A DNA stretch of 64,000 nucleotides from Tenacibaculum sp. SZ-18. Its GTDB lineage: Bacteria > Bacteroidota > Bacteroidia > Flavobacteriales > Flavobacteriaceae. Below are positions 1 through 8,309 of the stretch, piece by piece (position 1 is the stretch's first letter; each line of letters begins with the position of its first letter). Position numbers and translations under genes: made by a program. The stretch covers positions 914,388-978,387 of the forward strand of contig NZ_CP019335.1 of assembly GCF_002813915.1 (NCBI RefSeq), read 5' to 3'. The notes under the pieces are model-generated. The model did not search any database. It saw nothing but the letters and a program-made list of their open reading frames with translations, and had not been told where the DNA came from.

Positions 1-559
1 GAACTTTGAAACGATACTAAAAGATGCGGAAAAATTCGTTCTGACGGAGAATGATTCATACATCCGAACTTATCCAGAATTTCTAAAATACTTTGCTAAT
101 ATTGACCAAATTGAGGAACATCATTTGGTAATTTCAAGTCATTTTGTTTATGGTTGGATGCCGACAATCATTCAACTAAATCTGGAACAAAAAAATAAAG
201 TACTGTTTTTATTAAACGCTGCGAAAAATGGACACATTTTGAACAAATCAGAATTGGAAATTCTAAAAAACTCGATAAATAATTCACTTGTTGGACTTTC
301 AAAACTGTTGCATTTTATCAACCCAAGAGATTATGCCATTTGGGACAGTCGGATTTTTAGATACTTAACCGAAAAGAAAAGCAGTTACGGAATTGATAAA
401 CCCGAAAACTATCTCGAATATTTAAACGGACTTAAAATTATTGCGGAACATATAGATTACGGAAAATTACACTACATTATTGCTCGGAATTTTGATTATG
501 AAATCCATCCGAATAGAGCTATTGAAATCACAATGTTTGAGACTGACAGAAATAGATAA
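1..559 (+). CDS. hypothetical protein, 5' end outside window
   Basis: The frame is open from nucleotide 2 to the TAA at 557-559, so the gene begins before the window and about 185 residues are visible. A TTG at 125 could serve as a start, but the codons before it read as ordinary protein, so I treat it as internal. The product is mainly helical, with no signal peptide or membrane segment, and has a conserved-looking stretch INPRDYAIWDSRIFRYL near its middle. I do not recognise the family. It is followed by a palindromic element and another orphan gene, in the manner of accessory single-gene cassettes. Seen: open frame and composition. Function: unknown. Confidence 0.7.
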   Translation, partial: NFETILKDAEKFVLTENDSYIRTYPEFLKYFANIDQIEEHHLVISSHFVYGWMPTIIQLNLEQKNKVLFLLNAAKNGHILNKSELEILKNSINNSLVGLSKLLHFINPRDYAIWDSRIFRYLTEKKSSYGIDKPENYLEYLNGLKIIAEHIDYGKLHYIIARNFDYEIHPNRAIEITMFETDRNR

Positions 560-624
560 CAACGGAATAAAAAGTTTATTGTGAAAACAACAAAAGGAAT
601 AGAAAAAATAACTGTGGGCAACAA

Positions 625-735
625 TGTATAACCGCAATTACCGCGGATTCGACTATGTTGGAATCCACCCGGTAATTACTAACACTAGTTTTTTAACAAA
701 TTATGTAACTTTAATCCCGTAACAACAGTTATACA
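625..735. repeat. attC-like imperfect palindrome between two orphan genes
   Basis: An outer inverted repeat TGTATAAC (625-632) / GTTATACA (728-735) encloses a bulged inner hairpin: AATTACCG (636-643) pairs with CGGTAATT (670-677), and GGATTC (645-650) pairs with GAATCC (661-666), with one unpaired base on one side and three on the other. Outer inverted core sites around a bulged stem resemble integron attC sites. However, the inner stem sits next to the left core and about 50 nt from the right one, and the cores do not fit RYYYAAC/GTTRRRY exactly. No integron integrase is visible. It could instead be a family-specific repeat or a folded 3' UTR. Confidence 0.4.
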
Positions 736-760
736 AATACATTTTAACACATATACAAAA

Positions 761-1783
761 ATGACAGAGAAAGAAAATAGCCAAATTGAAGACTATGGGA
801 ACATTGTACTAAAGTTGTTTCTTAAAAATTCGTGGATTCTAATAATTGTATTAGGAACAAGCTTTATGCCCTATCTGATTACCAGAAACTCAATTTTATT
901 ATCTCTGGGTACACCTGAAGAAGTAGCAAATATTATAAATGGTTTAACAGCACCCTTTATAGGCTTTACTGTTGCAGTTTTAACTTTCCTTGCTTTTCAT
1001 ATCCAATATAAAGCAAATCAAAAAATTCAAGATCAAGTAAATTTTCAAAGCTTTGAAACTAAATTTTTACACATTTTAGAAAACTTTAGCAGCATTCAAT
1101 CTCAAATTCAAGAACGGGAAGTAGATTTTCACAAAGCAATTCAAATTTTCGAAAATATTTATCACATTACTTGGCAGGCGAATTTGACTATTCATAATAG
1201 GCATGCATTATCTATGGCTGTCTCTATTTTTATGGAAGGCTATACAACAGATATTATGTATGGATTTTCAAAAGAAAAAAAGAAATTATATGAATCAGAT
1301 CCCCTGTCAAGTAGTTTAGAACGTTTAGACCCAAAAGATGACTTACTTCATGATGCATTCCTCTATTTTAAAAGTGGAAGATACCCGTTAGGATATAAGG
1401 AAAAAATATACTTCGATAATATTAAAATTGATCTTTTGGTAAAACTAGGTATGGTGCTTGGCGAAAGTCCAGAAATAAATAAAACAAAGGCTGAAATTAC
1501 AAAAGGATACAGGAAGGATTTTGAAAGATATTTTAAAGCATTTCATGTTATTGTCAATGAACTTGACAGTTTTACTAATAATCCTAATTTGAAAAGTTAT
1601 GACGATAAGTTAACTTCATATTATTCTATTTTAGACAGCTATCTTATAGACGAAGAACTAGACTTATTCCTTCTCTATGTTACCGGTTCTGGTAGTTTAG
1701 AGTCTAATAAAATCGACTTTTTAAAGAAAACCTTCAATAAAAACGGTCATGAATGTAAAGATGGCACAATAATTAAATACTAA
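761..1783 (+). CDS. putative phage abortive infection (putAbiC-like) membrane protein
   Basis: A 340-residue protein with two N-terminal membrane segments (about residues 22-42 and 62-85). A charged region with the motif FQSFETKFLHILENFSSIQ follows, and a C-terminal helical part has RYFKAFHVIVNELDS and LDSYLIDEELDLFLLYV. In the putAbiC family (putative phage abortive infection proteins) the same order is typical: two membrane helices, an FETxFFxLL segment, then an HYFRxLYxIL and LxxxELxLLFYN segment. The assignment rests on this motif resemblance only. It stands alone between an attC-like palindrome and small hypothetical genes, near a tyrosine recombinase, which suits a transferred defence gene. 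The ATG at 761 follows a long untranslated stretch with no rival start. Confidence 0.5.
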   Translation: MTEKENSQIEDYGNIVLKLFLKNSWILIIVLGTSFMPYLITRNSILLSLGTPEEVANIINGLTAPFIGFTVAVLTFLAFHIQYKANQKIQDQVNFQSFETKFLHILENFSSIQSQIQEREVDFHKAIQIFENIYHITWQANLTIHNRHALSMAVSIFMEGYTTDIMYGFSKEKKKLYESDPLSSSLERLDPKDDLLHDAFLYFKSGRYPLGYKEKIYFDNIKIDLLVKLGMVLGESPEINKTKAEITKGYRKDFERYFKAFHVIVNELDSFTNNPNLKSYDDKLTSYYSILDSYLIDEELDLFLLYVTGSGSLESNKIDFLKKTFNKNGHECKDGTIIKY

Positions 1784-1869
1784 GCCCAACAAAGAACTGA
1801 GGTAAAAACCAACAACAATCTATTTAACTTAAGAAAGTTATAATTAATTACGTCTGAATAGCAACTATG

Positions 1870-2211
1870 TTAATAAGACAATTCTATCATCTCCTGTAGT
1901 AATTCCTCAGGAGATAGTTTTTTAGTAAGTCTTTCCAAGTTCTTTTCAGCTTTAGAAACATGACCAAATAAGGAGTGCGATACTCCAATCTTTTTTATAA
2001 GATTAATAAAATATTCTAATGCTATTATATTCTGATAGCGAACAAACTGATCAGCGTTTAAGTGTGGCACACCTTGACTTTTAACTACGTTGGAGAAATA
2101 CTTTGAATACATATTGCAAAGTTCGTTATAATTTGTAGCGATGATTGCTTGATTTTGTAGCATGTTAATAAGTGTTTCCAAATTCAAACTAAATGGTAAC
2201 TTTACAGCCAT
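1870..2211 (-). CDS. small hypothetical protein
   Basis: A 113-residue, mostly helical, lysine- and leucine-rich protein without signal peptide or membrane segment; I do not recognise it. The longest reading starts at 2211, only 10 bp from the divergent ATG at 2222. An internal Met at 2163 would leave room for promoters and may be the true start. The C-terminal part, with KNLERLTKKLSPEELLQEM, looks like a real amphipathic helix pair. It lies head-to-head with the SRAP-type gene. Existence is plausible but not certain. Confidence 0.45.
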   Translation of the reverse strand: MAVKLPFSLNLETLINMLQNQAIIATNYNELCNMYSKYFSNVVKSQGVPHLNADQFVRYQNIIALEYFINLIKKIGVSHSLFGHVSKAEKNLERLTKKLSPEELLQEMIELSY

Positions 2212-2221
2212 AATTATTACT

Positions 2222-2941
2222 ATGTGCTTTACTAAATCAAATACAAAATCAGCAGAAGAAAACGAAAAAAGATTTAAGGCGAGTTTTATTGCACCAGAAA
2301 TTTATCAGTCATACTACGCAAGATCTGGTTATTCTACTGATTATTTGTATATCATAAAGCAAAACGAAAGTGAAATTATTAACCCAGCATATTGGGGATT
2401 ACTTCCAGAAAATATAACTATTGATAAGAGGCAAGAATATTTAAGTCAATATCGAACCTATAATGCCAGAGTAGATAAAATACTTAACAATCAAAATAGA
2501 GCTGCATATTTTATAAAGAGTCAACGCTGCATAATTCTAGCAGATGGAATATTTGAACCACATTACAGATCAGATATAAGTTATCCTCATTATATAAAAT
2601 ATCACGATCATGGTTTGTTTGCATTAGCAGGAGTTTATACAGAATTAGATGATGGTTTATACACTACTACAATTATAACTAGAGAAGCTAATCCTTATTT
2701 TGCAGAGATACACAATAAGAAAAAGCAAGGTACTTTTAGAATGCCTCTAATATTAAATCAGGAGGATGAATCAAATTGGTTATCGAATGATTTAAATACA
2801 AGTGATATAACGGAATTATTAAATAGCTTTACTAGTAAAAAGTTCGTTGATTACCCAGTAAGAAAGAGTAGTGGTCACCCTATAAATAATGCTGAAGGAA
2901 TTCAACCTTTTTTTTACCCCGAACAACAATCGTTGTTTTAA
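2222..2941 (+). CDS. SOS response-associated peptidase family (SRAP/HMCES/YedK-like)
   Basis: I chose the ATG at 2222 because this family needs Cys at position 2 (MCFT here), the residue that crosslinks to abasic sites in single-stranded DNA; longer readings would bury it. Family landmarks in order are YWGLLPENI (the W-G-L-x-P segment), YNARVDKI (N-A-R), RCIILADGIFEPH (position of the usual GFYEW glutamate), LFALAGVY, TIITREANPYFAEIH (catalytic His) and RMPLIL. Length 239 aa is normal. Known SRAP proteins shield abasic sites by a thiazolidine DNA-protein crosslink. The GFYEW Trp is replaced and there is a short insert between IH and RMP. It sits in the accessory edge beside the recombinase, as many horizontally moved SRAP copies do. 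Confidence 0.8.
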   Translation: MCFTKSNTKSAEENEKRFKASFIAPEIYQSYYARSGYSTDYLYIIKQNESEIINPAYWGLLPENITIDKRQEYLSQYRTYNARVDKILNNQNRAAYFIKSQRCIILADGIFEPHYRSDISYPHYIKYHDHGLFALAGVYTELDDGLYTTTIITREANPYFAEIHNKKKQGTFRMPLILNQEDESNWLSNDLNTSDITELLNSFTSKKFVDYPVRKSSGHPINNAEGIQPFFYPEQQSLF

Positions 2942-2971
2942 TTATTAGTAAAATATTTTTTGGTTTAATAA

Positions 2972-4162
2972 TTAACCAAATAACTTATTGATCGTGTCGG
3001 ATTCTTCCTTATGATAAAAGTCTTTCAGATAATGTTGAGTGGTTTCAAGTCTTGTATGCCCTAAAAGTTTAGAAATCATTAATAAGCTAACTTCGCTTTT
3101 TACAGCGTAGTCAGCAAAGGAGTGTTTTCCCATATGCATCGAAACTCTTTTGTCAATATCACATTGGTTAGCAACAATTTTCAGTGCTCGGTTTAAATTG
3201 TTGTTTTTTATGTAGATGTTATATTCAATTTGCTCTTGATCTTTAAATTCGGATTTGTAAAGAGGAGGGAAGACGTAAGTGTTATTTAATCCTTTGTATT
3301 TTTCTAGAATAGCTCTAGATTTTGGGTTGAGAGGAATAGTTCTGGTAGCACCTATTCTGTCTTTTACCTTATTCATTGTATAAACAATATTATTCTCTTT
3401 AATATTTTTCCATTTTAATAAACACATATCTGTGAAGCGCATACCAGCGGAATAAAAGCAAAATAAGAACATGTCTCTTGCAACATTCATTGCTTTAAAT
3501 CTTTTCGGGATATCTAAATCGGCAATCTTTTGAATTTCTTCTAAGTTCAAAGACTGTTTAACAGTGTTTTCTTTTTCGATTTTGTAACCACGTGCTAGGT
3601 TTTCCTTAATTAAGCCATTTCTGACTGCAGTATTTAAAACCGTTATAATACTTCTTAGGTTTGACGCAATTGTATTTTTCCTGTTATCTCTTTTTAATAA
3701 CCAGATTTCGTAATCTTTCAAAAATTGATGATTGATATCGGAGAAAGAGATAAAGTTTGAGAACATTTTTAATTTATCTAGATAATGTTGTTTCGTTTTA
3801 GCGGTTCTAAACTTTTTTCTCAGCTTGTCTTCATCTATTGTTGATTGGTAGAAATCAATAAATGACTCAGTATTGTACTTGATGTTTGCTTTGTAGATTT
3901 GTAATAACCTTTTGGCTGAAATTCCTTTGTTTTCGTAGTATATTTTCTGAACCTTTGTTTTTAAAGTATTTAGTTTGGCATTTAATTGTTCTTCTAAAGT
4001 ATGTTTTTTAACAAGCTCTTTGTTGGAATCCCATTGTGTTTTTTTAATGGAAACTCCTGTATCGATATATTGAGTGTCTTTATTAGAGGTTGAAACCTTC
4101 AGTCTTAAAGCTTGAGTTCCGTTTTTCTTTACATAAGTATTAATTTGAAGGCTAAAAATCAT
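2972..4162 (-). CDS. tyrosine-type site-specific recombinase (integrase)
   Basis: A 396-aa integrase of the Bacteroidota type: an N-terminal arm-binding domain (about 1-85), a SAM-like core-binding domain (about 98-190) and a C-terminal catalytic domain. Catalytic residues visible are Arg242 in SAGMRFTDM, a lysine in the beta-hairpin TMNKVKDR, His343, His367-His369 region in LLGHTRLET, and the nucleophile Tyr378 in TQHYLKDF. The second arginine of the H-x-x-R motif is replaced: the sequence is HMGKHSFAD, so Lys346 stands where Arg is canonical. Three 11-bp direct repeats begin at its start codon. It marks a mobile or formerly mobile island. Whether it is active cannot be told. Confidence 0.9.
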   Translation of the reverse strand: MIFSLQINTYVKKNGTQALRLKVSTSNKDTQYIDTGVSIKKTQWDSNKELVKKHTLEEQLNAKLNTLKTKVQKIYYENKGISAKRLLQIYKANIKYNTESFIDFYQSTIDEDKLRKKFRTAKTKQHYLDKLKMFSNFISFSDINHQFLKDYEIWLLKRDNRKNTIASNLRSIITVLNTAVRNGLIKENLARGYKIEKENTVKQSLNLEEIQKIADLDIPKRFKAMNVARDMFLFCFYSAGMRFTDMCLLKWKNIKENNIVYTMNKVKDRIGATRTIPLNPKSRAILEKYKGLNNTYVFPPLYKSEFKDQEQIEYNIYIKNNNLNRALKIVANQCDIDKRVSMHMGKHSFADYAVKSEVSLLMISKLLGHTRLETTQHYLKDFYHKEESDTINKLFG

Positions 4163-4194
4163 TTGTTCTCTTTTTGTTCTCTATTTGTTCTCTT
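4162..4194. repeat. three 11-bp direct repeats at the integrase start
   Basis: TTTGTTCTCT occurs at 4162-4171, 4173-4182 and 4184-4193, each followed by one variable base, giving an exact 11-bp period (one helical turn). They lie immediately upstream of, and touch, the integrase start codon. They could be recombinase arm sites, an att core or a translation/transcription control site for the integrase. The period is seen directly; the role is inferred. Confidence 0.75.
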
Positions 4195-4234
4195 TTAAGT
4201 CAAATATAATTAAAAATAAATGATTATAAATTAT

Positions 4235-4262
4235 AAAGCCCGCTAGTTAAATAGTGGGCTTT
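4235..4262 (-). terminator. rho-independent terminator after yebC
   Basis: AAAGCCCGCT (4235-4244) and AGTGGGCTTT (4253-4262) form a 10-bp stem with one G-T pair and an 8-nt loop, followed on the minus strand by an AT-rich tail. It lies 26 bp beyond the yebC stop and separates the core chromosome from the recombinase gene. Confidence 0.75.
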
Positions 4263-4288
4263 CGTTGAGTATACTATGTTTTCTGAGT

Positions 4289-5011
4289 TTACATCTCCAT
4301 CGAGTGATAAACTTGATTTACGTCATCGTCTTCTTCTAAACGTTCTAAAAGTTTTTCAACATCTGCTTGTTGTTCTTCACTAAGTTTATTAGTAGTTGTA
4401 GGAATTCTTTCAAATTCAGAAGAAACAATTTCAATATTGTTTTCTTCTAAGTATCCTTGAATTGCACCAAACTGTCCAAACGGAGCATATAACATAATAC
4501 TGTTATCTTCTTCGTCTGCAAAAACTTCTTCAACTTCAAAGTCAATCATCTCCATTTCGAATTCTTCTAAATCCATTCCTAAAGATTCTTCTTTTACCTT
4601 AAAGTTTACTACATGATCAAACATAAATACAACCGATCCAGAAGTTCCTAAGTTTCCATTACATTTATTGAAAGCAGCTCTTACATTAGCAACTGTTCTG
4701 TTGTTATTGTTTGTTGCAGTTTCTACTACAACTGCAATTCCATGAGGAGCGTATCCCTCAAATAAAACTTCTTTATAGTTTGCAGTATCTTTATCGGATG
4801 CTTTTTTAATTGCACGAGCTACGTTATCCTTAGGCATGTTTGCAGCCTTGGCATTTTGGATGACAACACGTAAACGAGAATTGGTTTCAGGATTTGGTCC
4901 GCCTTCTTTTACAGCCATAACTATGTCTTTACCAATTCTGGTAAAAGTTTTCGCCATTGCAGACCAACGTTTCATCTTTCTTGCTTTCCTAAATTCAAAT
5001 GCTCTTCCCAT
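4289..5011 (-). CDS. yebC: YebC/PmpR/TACO1 family regulatory protein
   Basis: A 240-aa protein beginning MGRAFEFRKARKMKRWSAM, with the family sequence AMAKTFTRIGKDIVMAVKEG, followed by NSRLRVVIQNAKAANMPKDN and YKEVLFEGYAPHGIAVVVE. These are hallmarks of the YebC/TACO1 family over its whole length. Family members act as DNA-binding regulators or as ribosome-associated factors that help translate difficult peptide stretches; which role applies here cannot be told from sequence. The C-terminal third is very acidic. It is the first core gene beyond the integrase end of the accessory region and has its own terminator. Confidence 0.93.
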   Translation of the reverse strand: MGRAFEFRKARKMKRWSAMAKTFTRIGKDIVMAVKEGGPNPETNSRLRVVIQNAKAANMPKDNVARAIKKASDKDTANYKEVLFEGYAPHGIAVVVETATNNNNRTVANVRAAFNKCNGNLGTSGSVVFMFDHVVNFKVKEESLGMDLEEFEMEMIDFEVEEVFADEEDNSIMLYAPFGQFGAIQGYLEENNIEIVSSEFERIPTTTNKLSEEQQADVEKLLERLEEDDDVNQVYHSMEM

Positions 5012-5052
5012 TTCCTGATATTATATTTTATAAAAAATTCTTGTAAAAATAA

Positions 5053-6696
5053 TTAAACTTGAATAACTCCCAAATTAAATGGCTTTTCAATTGGAGCATG
5101 GTTTGCTGCTTCAATTCCCATTGAAATCCATTTTCTTGTATCTAACGGATTAATAACAGCATCTGTCCAAATTCTAGCGGCGGCATAATACGGAGAAATT
5201 TGTTCGTCGTATCTAGATTTAATTTTGTCAAATAATTCTTCTTCTTTGTCTTTAGTAATTTCTTCACCTTTTTTCTTCAAGGCCGCAGTTTCTATTTGTA
5301 ATAAAACTTTTGCAGCAGAAGCACCGCTCATAACAGCTAATTCAGCGCTTGGCCAAGCTGCGATTAATCTTGGGTCATATGCTTTTCCACACATGGCATA
5401 GTTTCCTGCTCCGTATGAATTACCAATGATAATAGTGAACTTAGGAACGACTGAATTACTAACAGCATTTACCATTTTAGCTCCGTCTTTAATAATTCCG
5501 CCATGTTCAGACTTGCTTCCTACCATAAACCCAGTAACATCTTGTAGGAATACTAAAGGAATTTTTTTCTGATTACAGTTTGCAATAAAACGAGTTGCTT
5601 TGTCAGCAGAATCCGAATAAATTACACCACCAAATTGCATTTCACTAGGCTTTGTTTTTGCACCTTTTGATTTTACAATTTTTCTTTGGTTCGCTACAAT
5701 ACCAACTGCCCAACCATCAATTCTTGCATAACCTGTAATAATGGTTTGTCCGTATCCAGCTTTATATTCATCAAATTCAGAATGATCAACCAAGCGCTCT
5801 ATAATTTCCATCATGTCATATTGTTCATGACGTGCTTTTGGTAAAATTCCAAAAATCTCATCTTGATCTTTCAAAGGAGCTTTGCTTTCTGATCTGTTGT
5901 AACCAGCCTTTTCAAAATCTCCAATCTTATCCATCACATTTTTAATTCGATCTAAAGCGTCTTTATCATCTTTAGCTTTGTAATCGGTAACCCCAGAAAT
6001 TTCACAATGTGTTGTTGCTCCACCTAAAGTTTCATTATCGATAGCTTCTCCAATTGCAGCTTTTACCAAATAACTTCCTGCTAAAAATATACTCCCAGTT
6101 TTATCTACTATTAAGGCTTCATCACTCATGATTGGTAGATATGCTCCACCAGCAACGCAACTTCCCATTACAGCAGCAATTTGTGTAATTCCCATACCAC
6201 TCATTACGGCATTATTTCTGAAAATACGACCAAAGTGTTCTTTATCTGGGAAAATCTCATCTTGCATTGGTAAATATACACCAGCAGAATCTACTAAATA
6301 AATAATTGGTAATTTGTTTTCAATAGCGATTTCTTGAGCTCTTAAGTTCTTTTTTCCAGTTATTGGGAACCAAGCTCCCGCTTTTACGGTTGCATCATTT
6401 GCAACTACAATGCACTGTTTTCCCTTTACATAGCCAATTTTAATTACTACTCCACCAGAAGGACATCCACCGTGTTCTTTATACATTCCTTCACCAGCAA
6501 AAGCTCCAATTTCAATAGAGTCAGAGTCGTTATCAAGTAAGTAATCAATTCGCTCTCTTGCAGTTAGTTTTCCTTTTTCATGATGTTTTTGAATTCTTTT
6601 TTCTCCTCCTCCTAATTTTATTTTGGCTAAACGCTGTTTTAAATCCGAAGCCAACAACTTGTTGTGGTCTTCGTTTTTATTGAAGTTAATGTCCAT
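5053..6696 (-). CDS. acyl-CoA carboxylase, carboxyltransferase beta subunit
   Basis: A 547-aa carboxyltransferase of the propionyl/methylcrotonyl-CoA carboxylase type. I prefer the ATG at 6696 (MDINFNKNEDH) to the longer reading from 6744, whose extra 16 residues are hydrophobic and untypical. The N-terminal half has GKLTARERIDYLLD, GGCPSGGVV and LPIIYLVDSAGVYLP. The C-terminal half has IPLVFLQDVTGFMVG, KDGAKMVNAV and GAGNYAMCGKAYDP, which form the acyl-CoA and carboxybiotin pockets. The closest family sense is methylcrotonoyl-CoA carboxylase beta chain, but substrate cannot be fixed by eye. The biotin-carrying alpha subunit is not adjacent. Its neighbour is a short-acyl-type regulator, so a role in acyl-CoA breakdown fits. 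Confidence 0.88.
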   Translation of the reverse strand: MDINFNKNEDHNKLLASDLKQRLAKIKLGGGEKRIQKHHEKGKLTARERIDYLLDNDSDSIEIGAFAGEGMYKEHGGCPSGGVVIKIGYVKGKQCIVVANDATVKAGAWFPITGKKNLRAQEIAIENKLPIIYLVDSAGVYLPMQDEIFPDKEHFGRIFRNNAVMSGMGITQIAAVMGSCVAGGAYLPIMSDEALIVDKTGSIFLAGSYLVKAAIGEAIDNETLGGATTHCEISGVTDYKAKDDKDALDRIKNVMDKIGDFEKAGYNRSESKAPLKDQDEIFGILPKARHEQYDMMEIIERLVDHSEFDEYKAGYGQTIITGYARIDGWAVGIVANQRKIVKSKGAKTKPSEMQFGGVIYSDSADKATRFIANCNQKKIPLVFLQDVTGFMVGSKSEHGGIIKDGAKMVNAVSNSVVPKFTIIIGNSYGAGNYAMCGKAYDPRLIAAWPSAELAVMSGASAAKVLLQIETAALKKKGEEITKDKEEELFDKIKSRYDEQISPYYAAARIWTDAVINPLDTRKWISMGIEAANHAPIEKPFNLGVIQV

Positions 6697-6754
6697 AGAT
6701 CTTTGTTTGTTTGCGAGTGCTAAAATAAGAAAATAGCAATACAATTCAATGTAA

Positions 6755-8239
6755 TTAATTGTACGATTCGATGATGGTTTTTACCGTATTTTCAATTTCT
6801 TTATAACGTTTTTTTTTGTCTAGTATCCAAGGTTCTGATACACGCTCTTTACAGTCTGTTACGGAACACGATTCGCAGGTTACACCAACCACGTTTTTCT
6901 TAAAAGTATCTTCCTTGAAAAACTTTATTTTCCGTTTTAAGTGTGGCGATAAGAGCATCCCAATACTGATACTACGGTATATGTCTTTTTTAAAGGGATC
7001 TTTATTGGCAGAAGACAATACTAAATATTCATTGTTAGAGTTTTCATAAGACGAAATCTGTATTCCAGATGAAGATTTCTTTTGTTCTGAATATTCAAAG
7101 TCTTGAATGGTTTTAATGGACACCCATCTTCGGCAATAATGCTCTTGATTTCGATTCGCATGAGGCGCTTGCTGTTGGGTAATGTGTAATTCTTTACTTA
7201 AGCGATATTTTGGAGAATCTTTTTTATGTGTAAAACGTAAAAAGAATAAGTTTTTTATATTAAAAGCTGTAGGTAAAATATTCGTTAATCGTTGGTAGAA
7301 AGTTTCATCAGAACAATTGTAACTCGTTAGTATCTTATGAAGTCTAAGTGGATTCCAATCTTCTTTGTTGAATAATTCCTTTAGTTGATTGATTAATTGT
7401 TGTTTCGGTATGATTAGAGCTCCAGCGAAATAAGATGCAATGAAATTATTTAATACTTGATCAAAGCTTTCAAATTTAATCCAAGGAAACGTGTATAAAC
7501 GATCTTCAATTTTTAAAAAATTATACGCTATTTCTTTGGCATAAATAAACGTTTTCTGTGCTTCCGAAATTTCTTTACTCAATAAAAGTGTATTTTTTTT
7601 TGGAATATAAATATTTCTTAATTCAGTTAATTTGATGTGTTTTGTTAATTCTTCATTATCAAAATTGTAATCAAATTCTTCGGTTAATATTTCTTTTAAA
7701 TCTTCAGAAGTGATTTTTTTATTAAGATTGATATGATAAGCTTTTGCAAATTTTTCAACTCTTTCTTCAATATCTTCAAAATAATTATTGTGTGCTTCTT
7801 GATAAGAACGTAATGAAGCTAGGAAAAAACTTTCTCTAGTAAGATTGTAGTTTTGTGATATTTTAATTATCGTACTAATAAATGCGTTTACTTTAGCTGG
7901 TGCATTCGCAATAATATCAATTAAGTTATTTTCCTTTATACCGAAAAGATCAAGTGGAATTTCTTTTAAAATCTTAGATTGTAAAATCTCACCAATTGGA
8001 GCGAGGTTTTTATCTAGTTTCAAAGAGACCAAATGGTCATATGGAACTTCAAGACTTTCTGCTAAAATGGCAATTTTATCCGTTTTTGGATATTTTTTTC
8101 CCTTTTCTATCTCATTTAAATAAGATTTTGATAATCCTGTCAGTTTTCCTAAACCAAAAAGAGAGAGCTTTTTCTCTGTTCTAATTTGCTTCAATTTTAG
8201 CCCAAAAATAAGGCGAATATATTGTTCTTCTAGTAACAT
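6755..8239 (-). CDS. XRE-family regulator with short-chain fatty acyl sensor domain (RamB/ScfR-like)
   Basis: A 494-aa protein with an N-terminal helix-turn-helix (about residues 10-65; LGKLTGLSKSYLNEIEKGKK). A middle part resembles the ImmA/IrrE-like region, and a C-terminal domain carries a four-cysteine cluster, CESCSVTDCKERV. That architecture is the RamB/ScfR group, which senses acyl-CoA-type signals. RamB controls isocitrate lyase and malate synthase in Corynebacterium. Here the gene is divergent from exactly those two genes (aceB, aceA), which strongly suggests it controls them. Its -7 box ends only a few bases before the ATG, so the mRNA may be leaderless. Direction of control (repressor or activator) is inferred, not shown. 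Confidence 0.85.
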   Translation of the reverse strand: MLLEEQYIRLIFGLKLKQIRTEKKLSLFGLGKLTGLSKSYLNEIEKGKKYPKTDKIAILAESLEVPYDHLVSLKLDKNLAPIGEILQSKILKEIPLDLFGIKENNLIDIIANAPAKVNAFISTIIKISQNYNLTRESFFLASLRSYQEAHNNYFEDIEERVEKFAKAYHINLNKKITSEDLKEILTEEFDYNFDNEELTKHIKLTELRNIYIPKKNTLLLSKEISEAQKTFIYAKEIAYNFLKIEDRLYTFPWIKFESFDQVLNNFIASYFAGALIIPKQQLINQLKELFNKEDWNPLRLHKILTSYNCSDETFYQRLTNILPTAFNIKNLFFLRFTHKKDSPKYRLSKELHITQQQAPHANRNQEHYCRRWVSIKTIQDFEYSEQKKSSSGIQISSYENSNNEYLVLSSANKDPFKKDIYRSISIGMLLSPHLKRKIKFFKEDTFKKNVVGVTCESCSVTDCKERVSEPWILDKKKRYKEIENTVKTIIESYN

Positions 8240-8244
8240 AAGTT

Positions 8245-8252
8245 CAAAGTTA
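8245..8252 (-). promoter_or_regulatory. -7 promoter box of the RamB-like gene
   Basis: On the minus strand TAACTTTG (8252-8245) matches the Bacteroidota -7 consensus TAnnTTTG perfectly. Only five bases separate it from the ATG at 8239, so transcription would begin at or next to the start codon. A half operator AGCGAAC (8261-8267) lies just upstream. No clear -33 box was found. Confidence 0.55.
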
Positions 8253-8295
8253 TGAATATTAGCGAACTTATAAAAATTGAATTTTTAATAAAAAT

Positions 8296-8309
8296 AGCGA
8301 ACGTTCGCT
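8296..8309. promoter_or_regulatory. perfect 14-bp palindrome, likely operator of the glyoxylate regulator
   Basis: AGCGAACGTTCGCT is a perfect palindrome in the 126-bp gap between the RamB-like gene and aceB. A second copy of the half-site AGCGAAC lies at 8261-8267 near the regulator's own promoter. The palindrome abuts the putative -33 box of aceB. The palindrome and half-site are seen directly; binding by the RamB-like protein is inferred from position. Confidence 0.65.

Noticed and set aside
4162-4288. tRNA gene as integration target beside the recombinase
   Set aside because: No cloverleaf or CCA-like end was found between the recombinase and yebC; only direct repeats and a terminator are present.
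4836-5018. Plus-strand frame opposite yebC
   Set aside because: It lies wholly against the conserved start of yebC with no independent support.
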